NCBI GenBank assembly: GCA_945876285.1
Contig: CAMCNO010000005.1
Span: 25,539 to 89,538 of the forward strand
Length of the DNA stretch: 64,000 bases
Direction: 5' to 3'
Source of the DNA: an uncultured Clostridia bacterium
GTDB taxonomy: Bacteria; Bacillota; Clostridia; Oscillospirales; Oscillospiraceae
Shown piece after piece: positions 56,131 through 64,000 of the stretch (positions are counted from its first letter, which is position 1; each line of letters begins with the position of its first letter). Under the pieces are notes generated by a model, which was not told where the DNA came from, ran no database searches, and saw only the letters and a list, made by a program, of their open reading frames with translations. The translations under genes were made by a program, and so were the position numbers.

Positions 56131-57957
56131 ATGAAGAAAGCGGCATTTCCCATTGATCTCTCCATGCTCACGGAGCTGGAGATCAAACAGTTCCGGGATG
56201 ATCCATCCACCCTGTTTGAGGGTGACACGGATGTAGCCCTATATCTGCGCTTCAGCAGCGAGAAGCAAAAGGAACAGTCCATTGAAGGACAGCTCCGGGA
56301 CTGTATCTCCTACTGCAAACTCAATCGGTACAGGATCGTTGCCATCTATGTGGACCGCTCAAAAACAGCCAGCAAGCGGGTGGCAAAGAGAGTCTATTTC
56401 CAACAGATGATCCAGGACAGCTCACGGAGAGAGTGGGAGTATGTGGTGGTGTGGAAGCTGGACAGGTTCGCCAGAAACAGGCAGGACAGCGCCATCTACA
56501 AATCCCGTCTGCGGAAGAACGGGGTCCGGGTTTTGTCAGCCACTGAGGTCATATCTGAACAGCCGGAGGGTATTATCCTGGAAGCCGTGCTGGAGGGAAT
56601 GGCGGAGTTCTATTCTGCGGAGCTGAGCCAGAAGGTGTCCCGGGGAATGAGGGAGTCCGCCATCAAGGGCATGAGCGTTGGCGGTACGCTGCCACTTGGC
56701 TACAAGGTGGAGAACAAGAAGTATGTCATCGACCCCGTGACCGGGCCTATCGCACAGGAAGCCTTCAAGCGGTATGCAGCTGGAGAGACCGTGGCTGAGA
56801 TTTGTGCCAGGTTCAACGACCTCGGGTATAAGACGGTCAAGGGTGGGCCGTTCAATAAGAACAGCTTCCATCGGATGTTCCGAAACGAAAGGTACATCGG
56901 CGTCTATAAGCACGGGGACATCCGCCATGAGTCCGGTATGATCCCGGCATTGATCGACCGACATACCTGGGATGAGGTACAGGCCAGACTGGAAAAGAAT
57001 GACCTTGCTCCGGCAAAGAGCAAGGCCAAAGAGGAATATATGCTGACTGGAAAACTGTTCTGCGGACATTGCGGCTCCATGATGGTTGGAGAAAGCGGCA
57101 CCGGTCGCCGGGGGAAGACCTACTTTTACTATTCCTGCACGGGCCGGAAGAAACGCCGTGACTGTGACAAAAAGCCCGTCAAGAAAGAATGGATCGAGAG
57201 AGTGGTGGCGGAGGATGCCCTTGCTCTGCTTACGGATGATGTCATTGGGGAGCTGGCAGAGGTAGCTGTCCGGCAGACCCAGGAGGACATCCAGAAGAAT
57301 ACCGTCATCCCTGCCTTGGAGGAACAGCTCCGGGAGACAGAAAGCAGTATCGACAACATCATCTCCATGATCGAGAAGGGCGTGGCATCAGACCGCCTCG
57401 CAAAGCGTCTGAGCCAGCTGGAAAAGGACCAGAAAGACTTGCAGAAAAGACTGGACCGGGAAAGAAAATCTGTCGTGATCCTGGAGAAGCCTATTGTCAT
57501 CCACTGGCTCAAACAGTTCTCCAGAGGTGACATCGAGGAGGACAGCTTCCGGCGGCAGCTGATAGACCTCCTGGTCAATTCCGTGACCGTATGGGATGAG
57601 CCGGATGGGTGGTTCAAGATCACAACGGTTTATAATTTACTCCAGAACAACAGGAAGACGATCAAGGTCAAAATGCCTCCAACCCCTTCAGCCCCAACGG
57701 GTTCCGGGGGTTCGGATTTAGGCCCCGTTGGTTCACCAACTCGTCGCAAGCGTCATATCGCTTGCGACGAGTTTTTTATGCTCCGCATCAAAACTCATCT
57801 CGCGCTCATTCTGCTGCTCCTCCTTTCCAACCGCGATCCGCTGCGCAGCCGTTGGCGGCTTTGCCGCCTTACGGATGCGGCGTGCCCCTTGTGGGTGCTG
57901 CGCTGGGTTCGCGGTTGGTTTTGGGTGCAGACCCGAAAGCATGTGCCTCGGAAGTGA
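56131..57957 (+). CDS. int: Large serine integrase, frame running through attR
   Basis: 608 residues as integrated. Catalytic domain: ALYLRFSSEKQ (Ser42), RDSA and LDRFARN. Recombinase domain around 170-300; zinc-ribbon KLFCGHCGSMM ... CDKKP near 310-345; coiled coil about 400-455. The frame crosses attR at codon 536. Codons 537-608 (TRRKRHIACDEFF ...) are host sequence, hydrophobic then basic, and unlike the rest. In the excised circle the gene would instead end after 24 other codons (about 560 residues). The ATG follows the repressor TGA by one base, so the two are co-transcribed. Confidence 0.92.
   Translation: MKKAAFPIDLSMLTELEIKQFRDDPSTLFEGDTDVALYLRFSSEKQKEQSIEGQLRDCISYCKLNRYRIVAIYVDRSKTASKRVAKRVYFQQMIQDSSRREWEYVVVWKLDRFARNRQDSAIYKSRLRKNGVRVLSATEVISEQPEGIILEAVLEGMAEFYSAELSQKVSRGMRESAIKGMSVGGTLPLGYKVENKKYVIDPVTGPIAQEAFKRYAAGETVAEICARFNDLGYKTVKGGPFNKNSFHRMFRNERYIGVYKHGDIRHESGMIPALIDRHTWDEVQARLEKNDLAPAKSKAKEEYMLTGKLFCGHCGSMMVGESGTGRRGKTYFYYSCTGRKKRRDCDKKPVKKEWIERVVAEDALALLTDDVIGELAEVAVRQTQEDIQKNTVIPALEEQLRETESSIDNIISMIEKGVASDRLAKRLSQLEKDQKDLQKRLDRERKSVVILEKPIVIHWLKQFSRGDIEEDSFRRQLIDLLVNSVTVWDEPDGWFKITTVYNLLQNNRKTIKVKMPPTPSAPTGSGGSDLGPVGSPTRRKRHIACDEFFMLRIKTHLALILLLLLSNRDPLRSRWRLCRLTDAACPLWVLRWVRGWFWVQTRKHVPRK
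57707..57738 (+). other. attR (right prophage junction)
   Basis: Phage arm GGGGTTCGGATTT (57707-57719), 13 bases of spacer, then core TCACCA (57733-57738) followed by host DNA. The arm and T-stem-like CGGGG/CCCCG resemble the 3' end of tRNA-Lys, but no whole tRNA is present. Confidence 0.8.
57739..57777 (+). terminator. Probable native terminator of the tRNA operon
   Basis: Fourteen-bp perfect stem ACTCGTCGCAAGCG/CGCTTGCGACGAGT plus six Ts, starting right after the core. If the prophage were removed it would follow the CCA of tRNA-Lys directly. Confidence 0.85.
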
Positions 57958-58068
57958 GCGCACCGTCCAAAAGAGGGAGACAGGCATAGCCTGTCTCCCT
58001 CTTTTCATGCGTTTAAGTGCTCGTTCCTGCGAACAAGAGACCGGCAGGAAGCTGAGACGCTATGAAGT
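57958..58068. other. Host intergenic region
   Basis: Only the terminator at 57969-58005 stands out; nothing else is evident. Confidence 0.5.
57969..58005 (-). terminator. Terminator of the hydrogenase-rubrerythrin gene
   Basis: Seventeen-bp stem AAAAGAGGGAGACAGGC/GCCTGTCTCCCTCTTTT with an ATA loop. It is a near copy of the hairpin at 11244-11288, i.e. a terminator type repeated in this genome. Confidence 0.78.
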
Positions 58069-58731
58069 TCAGATCTTGTGTACCTCAAAGTACGCCTGGC
58101 TGTACTTGCACACGGGGCACACCTCGGGGGCCTTGGTGCCCACCACGATGTGGCCGCAGACACGGCACTCCCACATGGTCTGGCCGCTCTTTTCAAAGAC
58201 CTGCTTCATCTTCACGTCGTTCAGGAGCTTGCGGTAGCGCTCCTCATGGCGCTTCTCAATGGCGCCCACCATGCGGAACCGATCCGCCAGGTCGTGGAAG
58301 CCCTCCTCGTCGGCCTCCCGGGCCATGCGGTCGTACATGTCGGTCCACTCGTAATTCTCGCCCTCGGCGGCGGCAAGCAGGTTCTCGGCGGAGGTACCGA
58401 TGTGGCCCAGCTCCTGATACCAGACGCGGGCGTGCTCCTGCTCGTTGCGGGCGGTTTTCAGGAACAGCTCCGCCAGCTCCTCATAGCCCTCCCGCTGGGC
58501 CACCAGGGCGAAGAAGGTGTACTTGTTCCGGGCCTGGCTCTCACCGGCGAAGGCCTCCTCCAGATTCTTCTCCGTCTTGGTGCCGGCGTAGGGAGAGGCC
58601 CCGGCCGCGGGAGTCTCCTCTACCTTCTCGAAAGCAGACGCGGGCTGCTTGCAGATGGGGCACTTGAAGTCAGCGGGCAGCTCCTCACCCTCATAGATGT
58701 AACCGCATACCTTGCATTTCCACTTTGCCAT
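58069..58731 (-). CDS. Rubrerythrin-like protein from an internal start
   Basis: Reading from ATG 58731 ([18 protein letters not shown]) gives 220 residues: rubredoxin, diiron domain, rubredoxin. AAGGAGG lies 10 bases upstream, inside the hydrogenase frame. Rubrerythrins reduce hydrogen peroxide to water in anaerobes. A PerR-like regulator lies 2 kb away, which fits an oxidative stress role. Confidence 0.72.
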   Translation of the reverse strand: MAKWKCKVCGYIYEGEELPADFKCPICKQPASAFEKVEETPAAGASPYAGTKTEKNLEEAFAGESQARNKYTFFALVAQREGYEELAELFLKTARNEQEHARVWYQELGHIGTSAENLLAAAEGENYEWTDMYDRMAREADEEGFHDLADRFRMVGAIEKRHEERYRKLLNDVKMKQVFEKSGQTMWECRVCGHIVVGTKAPEVCPVCKYSQAYFEVHKI

Positions 58732-60117
58732 GTTCTTGGTTCCTCCTTGTTTTAAGTCGCCGCTCCGGTCCAGATAGGCCGTGTGCAGCATTTTTTCCGC
58801 AAGCTCGCTCAAAGGCTGGCCGTAGAATTCCTCATAAATCTGCTTGATCTCCTGGTTTTCGTGGCTCAGACGCTGCTGCATAGCGGCGTCCCGCTGGTAC
58901 AGGCTGCCGATGCGGGCCTTGCGGGTCTCGTCCGCGTCCGCCATGATGTCCCGGGGCTGACCGCCGCCGCCGATGCAGCCGCCGGGGCAGGTCATGACCT
59001 CAATAAAGTGGTACTGCTTTTCGCCGGACTTCACCCGCTCGATCATCTTCCGGGCGTTGGCCGTGCCGTAGACCACAGCCACGTTCACCGTAATGCCATT
59101 GATGTCCAGGCTGGCCTCCCGGATGCCGTCGTAGCCCCGGACGGGCTGGAGGTCCAGCAGAGCCTCGGGGGGCTGCTGGCCGGTGATGAAGGCGTAAGCC
59201 GTCCGCAGGGCGGCCTCCATGACGCCGCCGGTATTGCCGAAGATGACACCAGCGCCGGAGGCCTCGCCCAGCAGCCGGTCGTAGTCGCTGTCAGGCAGGG
59301 AGGCGAAGTCAATTCCCTCCTCCTTGGCCCACAAGGCCAGCTCTCGGGTGGTGATGACCTGATCCATATCCCGCATGGTGGGGATGCCCAGCTCTTTGCC
59401 CGCCGCGTTCATCTCGGAGCGGCGGATCTCGAACTTCTTGGCCGCGCAGGGGGTCAGGGCCACGTTGACGATCTTCTCCGGGTCGATGCCCATCTTCTTA
59501 GCAAAGTAGGTCTTGATGGTGGGGCCCTGCATCCCAATGGGGCTCTTGGCGCTGGAGATGTTGGGCAGCAGCTCCGGGTAATAGGTCTCCGCGAACTTGA
59601 CCCAGGCGGGGCAGCAGCTGGTAAACTGGGGCAGAGGCTTGTCCCCGGTGGTGATGCGCTGGATCAGCTCACTGGCCTCTTCCATAATGGTGAGGTCGGC
59701 TGCAAAGCTGGTGTCCAGCACGTAGTCGGCGCCCAGGGCCCGCAGCAGGGCCACCATTTTTCCCTGGACGAAAGCGCCCTTGGGCATCCCGAATTCCTCA
59801 CCCAGCGCCGCGCGGACGGAGGGAGAGGTGCTGACGATGACCACCTTGTCGGGGTCCTTCACGGCGGCCCGGACAGCCGGGTACTCATATACTTCCGTAA
59901 TGCTGGCGGGCGGGCAGACGTTGGCGCACTGGCCGCAGTGGATGCAGATGGCCTTTCCGCCGGTTTCCTCCAGAGTGTATGTACCATGTACGCCGATCTG
60001 CTGCGTGCAAACCTCCTTGCACATGCCGCACTTGATGCAGAGGGCTTCGTTCCGGCAGATGCTGGGGTTGTCCTCCTCAATGGGGACGCGAACTGACAAT
60101 GGCAAATGCTGAGCCAT
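58069..60117 (-). CDS. [FeFe]-hydrogenase fused to rubredoxin-rubrerythrin
   Basis: 682 residues. Two 4Fe-4S motifs at the N-terminus ([22 protein letters not shown]). The H-cluster motifs are L1 FTSCCPAW, L2 [10 protein letters not shown] and L3 [13 protein letters not shown]. After about residue 462 the frame goes on into a rubredoxin domain (CKVCGY ... CPICKQ), a ferritin-like diiron domain ([22 protein letters not shown]) and a second rubredoxin (CRVCGH ... CPVCKY). Electrons from H2 or ferredoxin could thus feed peroxide reduction. An internal AAGGAGG and ATG suggest that the second half is also made alone. An in-frame fusion of two old genes is the simplest explanation; a missed stop through a sequencing error is the alternative. 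Confidence 0.85.
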   Translation of the reverse strand: MAQHLPLSVRVPIEEDNPSICRNEALCIKCGMCKEVCTQQIGVHGTYTLEETGGKAICIHCGQCANVCPPASITEVYEYPAVRAAVKDPDKVVIVSTSPSVRAALGEEFGMPKGAFVQGKMVALLRALGADYVLDTSFAADLTIMEEASELIQRITTGDKPLPQFTSCCPAWVKFAETYYPELLPNISSAKSPIGMQGPTIKTYFAKKMGIDPEKIVNVALTPCAAKKFEIRRSEMNAAGKELGIPTMRDMDQVITTRELALWAKEEGIDFASLPDSDYDRLLGEASGAGVIFGNTGGVMEAALRTAYAFITGQQPPEALLDLQPVRGYDGIREASLDINGITVNVAVVYGTANARKMIERVKSGEKQYHFIEVMTCPGGCIGGGGQPRDIMADADETRKARIGSLYQRDAAMQQRLSHENQEIKQIYEEFYGQPLSELAEKMLHTAYLDRSGDLKQGGTKNMAKWKCKVCGYIYEGEELPADFKCPICKQPASAFEKVEETPAAGASPYAGTKTEKNLEEAFAGESQARNKYTFFALVAQREGYEELAELFLKTARNEQEHARVWYQELGHIGTSAENLLAAAEGENYEWTDMYDRMAREADEEGFHDLADRFRMVGAIEKRHEERYRKLLNDVKMKQVFEKSGQTMWECRVCGHIVVGTKAPEVCPVCKYSQAYFEVHKI

Positions 60118-60198
60118 GATGATCTCCTCCTAACCAAATCATATCTGAATCAACGGTTTCACAGGCTGCTGACCTGCTCAATTTCCGATTATCCATCC

Positions 60199-60238
60199 CA
60201 AAAAAGGGAAGCGCCAGGACGTTTGCCCTGGCGCTTCC
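60199..60238 (-). terminator. Terminator after the QueD-like gene
   Basis: Minus-strand stem GGAAGCGCCAGG/CCTGGCGCTTCC with an 8-base loop and a T-rich tail (CCTTTTTTGGG). Confidence 0.8.
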
Positions 60239-60255
60239 GCAGGCAATTCCCCAAA

Positions 60256-60822
60256 TCAGCCTTTCTTATACCCGCACTTCGGGCAGACACCCTTTTCATT
60301 CAGGGCGATGCCGCACAGCGGGCAGCGGTCGATGTTGTTCTTCGTCTCAAATTCCGCGGAGGCCGCGTTGACGCCGCTGGTGAAGGTGAGCTTGGCGATG
60401 TTCAGCTTGTCCTTCAGCAGGTCGTACACGATTTTGATCATGCCTTCCACCGTCATGGTCTCCTTGGTCACCACCAAACGGCAATCGGGATAGGCGGTGG
60501 CAAGCTCCGTCTTGAACGCGGGGCCCTTCATCTTGTTGGCCGGCGTGCCGTCCTTGATCCCCTGCTTTTCGTAGACGTCAAGGATGGCGGGCAGGAGGGG
60601 GTCATCCTCTCTCAAAATCAGCGCATGGTCAAAGTTCTTCAGAACCTCCCAGGCGGTCTTCTGGATCTCGTTGCAGGGAAAGACCATGTTCACGCCGGGC
60701 TCGATGGAATCCTCCACCTCGATGGTCAGGACGCCGGTGTGGCCGTGGAGATACTGGGCCTCACCCTTGAAGCCGTAAAATCTGTGCGCGTACTGCAGAT
60801 CCAATGTCGTAATGCTTCTCAT
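60256..60822 (-). CDS. QueD/6-pyruvoyl-tetrahydropterin synthase-like protein
   Basis: 188 residues. Zinc-binding histidines in YAHRFYG and LHGHTG, and CNEIQKTAWEVLKNFDHALIL, match the T-fold PTPS/QueD family. A C-terminal zinc ribbon (CPLCG ... CPKCG) is extra to the usual enzyme. QueD makes a queuosine precursor; the added ribbon and a missing standard catalytic cysteine region leave the true substrate open. It lies 72 bases after the PerR-like gene and is probably in its operon. Confidence 0.78.
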   Translation of the reverse strand: MRSITTLDLQYAHRFYGFKGEAQYLHGHTGVLTIEVEDSIEPGVNMVFPCNEIQKTAWEVLKNFDHALILREDDPLLPAILDVYEKQGIKDGTPANKMKGPAFKTELATAYPDCRLVVTKETMTVEGMIKIVYDLLKDKLNIAKLTFTSGVNAASAEFETKNNIDRCPLCGIALNEKGVCPKCGYKKG

Positions 60823-60894
60823 CTTAAAATCCTCCTGCTTTATTTATTTGCGGACGCTTTGACACGTCCGTATGTGGACTGCTCCATGCGTTGC

Positions 60895-61272
60895 TTATTT
60901 CGCCTTTTGTCCCTTCGCCGCCCTGCATTCCGGGCAGAGATAGTACACCTTCAGGTCGTAGAACAAAAAGTCCTCGCCCAGTTGGCTGCGCAGGGGCGCG
61001 GTCAGGTCTTCAAAGGAAATATCCATGATTTTCCCGCAATGCCTGCAGACCAGATGGTCATGCTTCTGTGCCAGATCGTACCGGTCCGGCATCCCCTCAA
61101 TGGAGACCTTGCGGATCAAACCGGAGTCCCACAGCTTGTTCAGATTGTTGTATACCGTTGCGGGGACCACCTTGGGGCAGCTCTCTTTCAGCCGCTCATA
61201 AATCTGGCTGACGGTCAGATGCTCATGGCTTGTCGCGACGATGTCGTAGATCGCCTTCTCGTACTTTGTCAT
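60895..61272 (-). CDS. perR: Fur-family regulator, PerR-like
   Basis: 125 residues. Winged helix (LTVSQIYERLKESCPKVVPATVYNNLNKL), the HDHLVCRHCGKIMD metal-binding segment with CxxC, and a second CPEC. The two CxxC pairs make the structural zinc site, and the HDHLVC pattern is typical of PerR and Fur. A perfect 15-base Per/Fur box lies over its own promoter, so it represses itself. PerR is favoured by the linked rubrerythrin and hydrogenase genes. MTKYEK is used as start; ATG 61278 is also possible. Confidence 0.85.
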   Translation of the reverse strand: MTKYEKAIYDIVATSHEHLTVSQIYERLKESCPKVVPATVYNNLNKLWDSGLIRKVSIEGMPDRYDLAQKHDHLVCRHCGKIMDISFEDLTAPLRSQLGEDFLFYDLKVYYLCPECRAAKGQKAK

Positions 61273-61296
61273 ATACACATCATACCTGTCTCAAAA

Positions 61297-61343
61297 TTAG
61301 AATTATTCTAATAATATTATATTCGTTCTAAAGAAAATGTCAA
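61297..61343 (-). promoter_or_regulatory. perR promoter and Per box
   Basis: Minus strand: TTGACA (61338-61343), 16-base spacer, TATAAT (61316-61321). The box TTAGAATTATTCTAA (61297-61311), a perfect 7-1-7 palindrome close to the Per/Fur consensus, covers the transcription start. Confidence 0.87.
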
Positions 61344-61513
61344 GCCTATTTTTTGCCGCCCATGATGACAGGCTTTCCGGCGGCCCTGCCTGCTTGACGG
61401 CCTTGCCCCTGCGGTATAGGATATCGGTAGAAAAGACGGGGCGGCCGCCTCGCCAGAAGAGACCGGGTGCGTGACAGAGTGCCGGACCATCTCAAAACCG
61501 GAGCAGGGAGGAC
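61344..61513. other. Intergenic region before the hydrolase gene
   Basis: 170 bases, GC-rich, with a weak TTGACG/TATAGG pair around 61393-61420. No hairpin with a T tail and no gene visible. Confidence 0.4.
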
Positions 61514-62251
61514 ATGATGAAGACCGAATATCAGAATATCGCGGGCGTTCCCGCCCTCGTCATCGGGGAAGCGTCCGAAAGAGCCTGGCTGTTTGTCCAC
61601 GGCAAACTGGGCTGCAAGGAAGAAGCCCTGGCCTTTGGGGAGCTGGCCTGTCCCATGGGCTGGCAGGTGGTGGGCGTGGACCTGCCGGAGCACGGCAGCC
61701 GCAAGGACGCCCCGGAAAAGCTGCTGCCCTGGACGGCTGTGCCGGAACTGCAGGCCGTGTACCGTGCCATGGGGCGGCGCTGGCGGCAAATCAGTCTGCG
61801 GGCCACCAGTATCGGCGCATGGCTGTCCATGCAGGCGTTACAGGAGCAAAAGCTCGACCGAGCTCTGTTCGTATCCCCCGTCGTCGACATGGTAAACCTG
61901 ATTGAAACCATGATGACATGGGCCGGCGTCACGGAGGAGGAACTGCGGCAGAAGGGAGAGATCCCCACCCAGTTCGGGGAGACCTTGTCCTGGGAATACC
62001 TCTGCTGGGCCCGGGAACATCCCGTCCGGTGGAACACGCCCACGGAGATTTTATACGCGGGTGGGGATACCCTCACCGCCCGCCCCGTGATCGACAATTT
62101 TGCCGCGACAAGCGGCATCGGCCTGACCGTTATGGAGAACGGCGAGCACTGGTTCCATACAGAGGAACAGCTGCAGGTTCTGCGGGAATGGGAACGCCGC
62201 TGTCTGGCCCGCGAGGGGGCATTTCCTGTCGAAAACAGTCTTTCCAAATAG
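61514..62251 (+). CDS. Alpha/beta hydrolase
   Basis: 245 residues. WLFVHGKLGCKEEA (oxyanion region), a nucleophile elbow-like ATSIGAWLSM with serine, FVSPVVDMVN, a late Asp in LYAGGDTLTA and His in ENGEHWFHT. Belongs to the serine hydrolase superfamily; the substrate cannot be told. GGGAGG before the ATG pair at 61514/61517. Confidence 0.82.
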   Translation: MMKTEYQNIAGVPALVIGEASERAWLFVHGKLGCKEEALAFGELACPMGWQVVGVDLPEHGSRKDAPEKLLPWTAVPELQAVYRAMGRRWRQISLRATSIGAWLSMQALQEQKLDRALFVSPVVDMVNLIETMMTWAGVTEEELRQKGEIPTQFGETLSWEYLCWAREHPVRWNTPTEILYAGGDTLTARPVIDNFAATSGIGLTVMENGEHWFHTEEQLQVLREWERRCLAREGAFPVENSLSK

Positions 62252-62309
62252 AACCGGATGTGATATACTTTCTGTGTTTGATATTCTGTCAAAGAGGGGA
62301 AGATGCACT

Positions 62310-63794
62310 ATGGGAGCGATTGGATTTGATAATCAAAAGTACCTGACCACCCAGTCGGAGCAGATCAAAAAGAGAATTGCCCAGTTCGGCGGCAAGCTGT
62401 ACCTGGAGTTCGGCGGCAAGCTGTTCGACGACTATCATGCCTCCCGGGTCCTGCCGGGCTTTGAGCCGGACAGCAAGATCCGGATGCTCCAGCAGCTCAA
62501 GGAGGATGTGGAGATCGTCATTGCCATCAACGCGGCGGACATTGAGAAGAACAAGGTCCGGGGCGACCTGGGCATCACCTATGACGACGATGTCCTCCGT
62601 CTCATCGACATTTTCCGCGGTCTGGGCCTGTTCGTAGGCAGCGTGGTGCTGACCCGGTATAACGGCCAGGCCGCCGCCGACGCCTTTTTGAAGCGCCTCA
62701 CCGCCCTGGGCATCCGCTGCTACCGCCACTATCCCATCGCGGGCTATCCCTCCGACGTGCCCCACATCGTCAGCGACGAGGGCCTGGGGAAGAACGATTA
62801 CATCGAGACCAGCCACTCCCTGGTGGTGGTGACAGCTCCCGGCCCCGGCAGCGGCAAGATGGCTACCTGCCTGAGCCAGCTCTACCATGAGCATAAGCGG
62901 GGCGTCACCGCCGGCTACGCGAAATTCGAGACGTTCCCCATCTGGAACCTGCCCTTAAAGCACCCGGTAAACCTGGCCTACGAGGCCGCCACGGCGGACC
63001 TGGATGACGTGAATATGATCGATCCCTTCCACCTGGAAGCCTACGGCAAGACGGCGGTGAACTACAACCGGGACGTGGAGATCTTCCCGGTGCTCAACGC
63101 CATTTTTGAAAAAATCCAGGGCAAATCTCCCTACCAGTCCCCCACAGACATGGGTGTCAACATGGCAGGGAACTGCATCGTGGACGATGAGGTCTGCAGC
63201 ACCGCCTCACGGCAGGAGATCCTGCGCCGCTATTACACCGCCTGCGTGGAAAAGCTTCAGGGCAAGTGCGATGACGAGCCGGTGCGGAAGCTGGAGCTGG
63301 TGATGCAGCAGGCGGGCGTGACGGCGGACATCTGCCCGGCGGTGTCTGCCGCCCTGGTGAAGGCGGAAGCCACCAACGGCCCCGCTGGAGCCATGGTCCT
63401 GCCCGACGGCCGGGTGGTGACCGGCAAGACCTCCAATACTCTGGGCGCCGCCTCGGCGCTGCTGCTGAACGCCCTGAAAGCCATGGGAGGCATCGGCGAC
63501 CAGTTTGAGCTGATCTCTGCCCAGGTGCTGGAGCCTGTCTGCCGCCTGAAAACGGACTACCTGGGCCATAAGAACCCCCGCCTCCACACCGACGAGGTGT
63601 TGATGGCCCTCGCCATTTCCGCCCTGACCAACCCCCTGGCGGACCTGGCCCAGCAGCAGCTCCCGCTGCTTCGTGGCTGTGACGCCCACTTCACGGTGGT
63701 CCTCTCCGACGTGGATGAGAAGCTGCTGAAACGGCTGGGCATCAATGTCAGCTGCGAGGCAAAGTATGAGACAAAGAAGCTGTACCATAAATAA
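62310..63794 (+). CDS. DUF1846 family protein
   Basis: 494 residues, the normal size for this conserved Firmicute family of unknown function. Typical text is IGFDNQKYLTTQSEQI, YLEFGGKLFDDYHASRVLPG, VVTAPGPGSGKMATCLSQLY (a P-loop-like stretch) and DMGVNMAGNCIVDD. The family's crystal structures suggest a nucleotide- or metal-binding fold. The start is placed at MGAIGF; TATACT with an extended TG at 62264-62272 may be its promoter. Confidence 0.88.
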   Translation: MGAIGFDNQKYLTTQSEQIKKRIAQFGGKLYLEFGGKLFDDYHASRVLPGFEPDSKIRMLQQLKEDVEIVIAINAADIEKNKVRGDLGITYDDDVLRLIDIFRGLGLFVGSVVLTRYNGQAAADAFLKRLTALGIRCYRHYPIAGYPSDVPHIVSDEGLGKNDYIETSHSLVVVTAPGPGSGKMATCLSQLYHEHKRGVTAGYAKFETFPIWNLPLKHPVNLAYEAATADLDDVNMIDPFHLEAYGKTAVNYNRDVEIFPVLNAIFEKIQGKSPYQSPTDMGVNMAGNCIVDDEVCSTASRQEILRRYYTACVEKLQGKCDDEPVRKLELVMQQAGVTADICPAVSAALVKAEATNGPAGAMVLPDGRVVTGKTSNTLGAASALLLNALKAMGGIGDQFELISAQVLEPVCRLKTDYLGHKNPRLHTDEVLMALAISALTNPLADLAQQQLPLLRGCDAHFTVVLSDVDEKLLKRLGINVSCEAKYETKKLYHK

Positions 63795-63799
63795 AGGAA

Positions 63800-63836
63800 A
63801 AACAGGGCAGGGGCCGCCCCTTGCCCTGTTTTTTTG
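63800..63836 (+). terminator. Rho-independent terminator
   Basis: AAACAGGGCA...TGCCCTGTTT stem with an inner GGGGC/GCCCC extension and a long T run. Confidence 0.85.
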
Positions 63837-63855
63837 AACTGGAAAGGAAGAAGTT

Positions 63856-64000
63856 ATGGACCCCATCATCGAACAACTGGCAGAAGAACTGGACAAGCAG
63901 CCCCAGCATGTGGAGAACGTGGTGCGGCTGCTGGACGAGGGCAATACCATCCCCTTCATCGCCCGCTACCGCAAGGAGCTCCACGGCGCCATGGACGACA
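63856..64000 (+). CDS. tex: Tex-like transcription accessory protein, N-terminus (partial)
   Basis: The first 48 codons read [20 protein letters not shown], then [20 protein letters not shown], the conserved opening of Tex (S1 RNA-binding) proteins. AAGGAAGAAG ribosome site. The gene continues beyond the window. Confidence 0.85.
   Translation, partial: MDPIIEQLAEELDKQPQHVENVVRLLDEGNTIPFIARYRKELHGAMDD

Larger units (their letters stand above)
12707..57738. mobile_element. Siphovirus-type prophage carrying a two-target DGR, about 45 kb
   Basis: All expected modules are present: serine integrase, S24 repressor, replication and recombination genes, small and large terminase, portal, scaffold, capsid, connector and tail genes, tape measure, baseplate, tail fibre, holin-like genes and endolysin. 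Long tape measure and tail tube genes without a sheath indicate a non-contractile tail. The borders are fixed by the shared core TCACCA and by the attP palindrome rebuilt from the two ends. No structural gene looks broken, so it may be an active prophage. Confidence 0.93.

Noticed and set aside
57680..57738. tRNA-like 3' half at the right end of the prophage
   Set aside because: CGGGG/CCCCG and CCA resemble a T arm and end, but the loop is 13 bases and no D or anticodon arm exists. It is explained as the attP arm.
12707..57738. CRISPR array
   Set aside because: No series of regularly spaced identical repeats with unique spacers. The direct repeats seen (36378, 29434) are too short and too close.

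Overview
The window is a piece of a GC-rich, strictly anaerobic Firmicute chromosome, most like the Flavonifractor/Intestinimonas/Lawsonibacter side of the Oscillospiraceae. The signs are a T-box leader, a two-gene IscS/IscU operon, an [FeFe]-hydrogenase joined to rubrerythrin, a PerR-type regulator and a FtsK/SpoIIIE translocase. A prophage of about 45 kb (roughly 12707-57738) interrupts it.

Left host flank (1-12706): the end of rnc, uppP, ftsK/spoIIIE, a T-box-controlled aminotransferase with a Dabb-domain protein, iscS-iscU, two small metallophosphoesterases, a FAD/Rieske oxidoreductase, a beta-helix acyltransferase-like protein, tRNA-Ser, a class-I glutamine amidotransferase, and a five-tRNA operon (Gly-Arg-His-Gln-Lys). 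The prophage sits exactly at the CCA end of tRNA-Lys.

Prophage (12707-57738): a siphovirus-type element, almost all on the minus strand. Read from the integrase end it has: serine integrase and CI/LexA-like repressor (plus strand), early genes (small HTH proteins, lytic transglycosylase, GIY-YIG protein, a diversified protein, RecU/VRR-type nuclease, SF2 helicase, cytosine methyltransferase, family-B-like DNA polymerase, ERF annealing protein, YqaJ exonuclease, SSB-like protein, MazG, HD hydrolase, ThyX, primase, D5-type helicase, MazF-like protein), the small terminase subunit, an inserted accessory island with its own divergent promoters and repeated operators (33.0-36.2 kb), the large terminase, portal, scaffold, capsid, connectors, tail genes with a lambda-like -1 frameshift, tape measure, baseplate, a tail-fibre-like target protein, and lysis genes.

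The outstanding system is a diversity-generating retroelement (DGR) at 15.2-18.6 kb: target protein, Avd, template repeat (TR) and DGR-type reverse transcriptase. Two variable repeats derive from the one TR. VR1 is the adjacent tail-fibre-like protein. VR2 is the C-terminus of a second protein about 35 kb away, inside the early replication region. Nearly every TR/VR mismatch falls on a template adenine. Both VRs, but not the TR, are followed by a 7-bp GC-rich stem with a GNNA tetraloop, like the target-recognition hairpins known from DGRs. The TR lies in an open frame overlapping avd and the RT gene by ATGA at both ends.

Joining the two prophage ends rebuilds an attP with a perfect 13-bp inverted repeat centred on the crossover core. 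The integrase gene runs through attR, so its last 72 codons are host DNA while integrated.

Right host flank (57739-64000): the terminator that probably once ended the tRNA operon, a fused [FeFe]-hydrogenase/rubredoxin-rubrerythrin gene with an internal start, a QueD-like protein, a PerR-like regulator with its box, an alpha/beta hydrolase, a DUF1846 protein and the start of tex.
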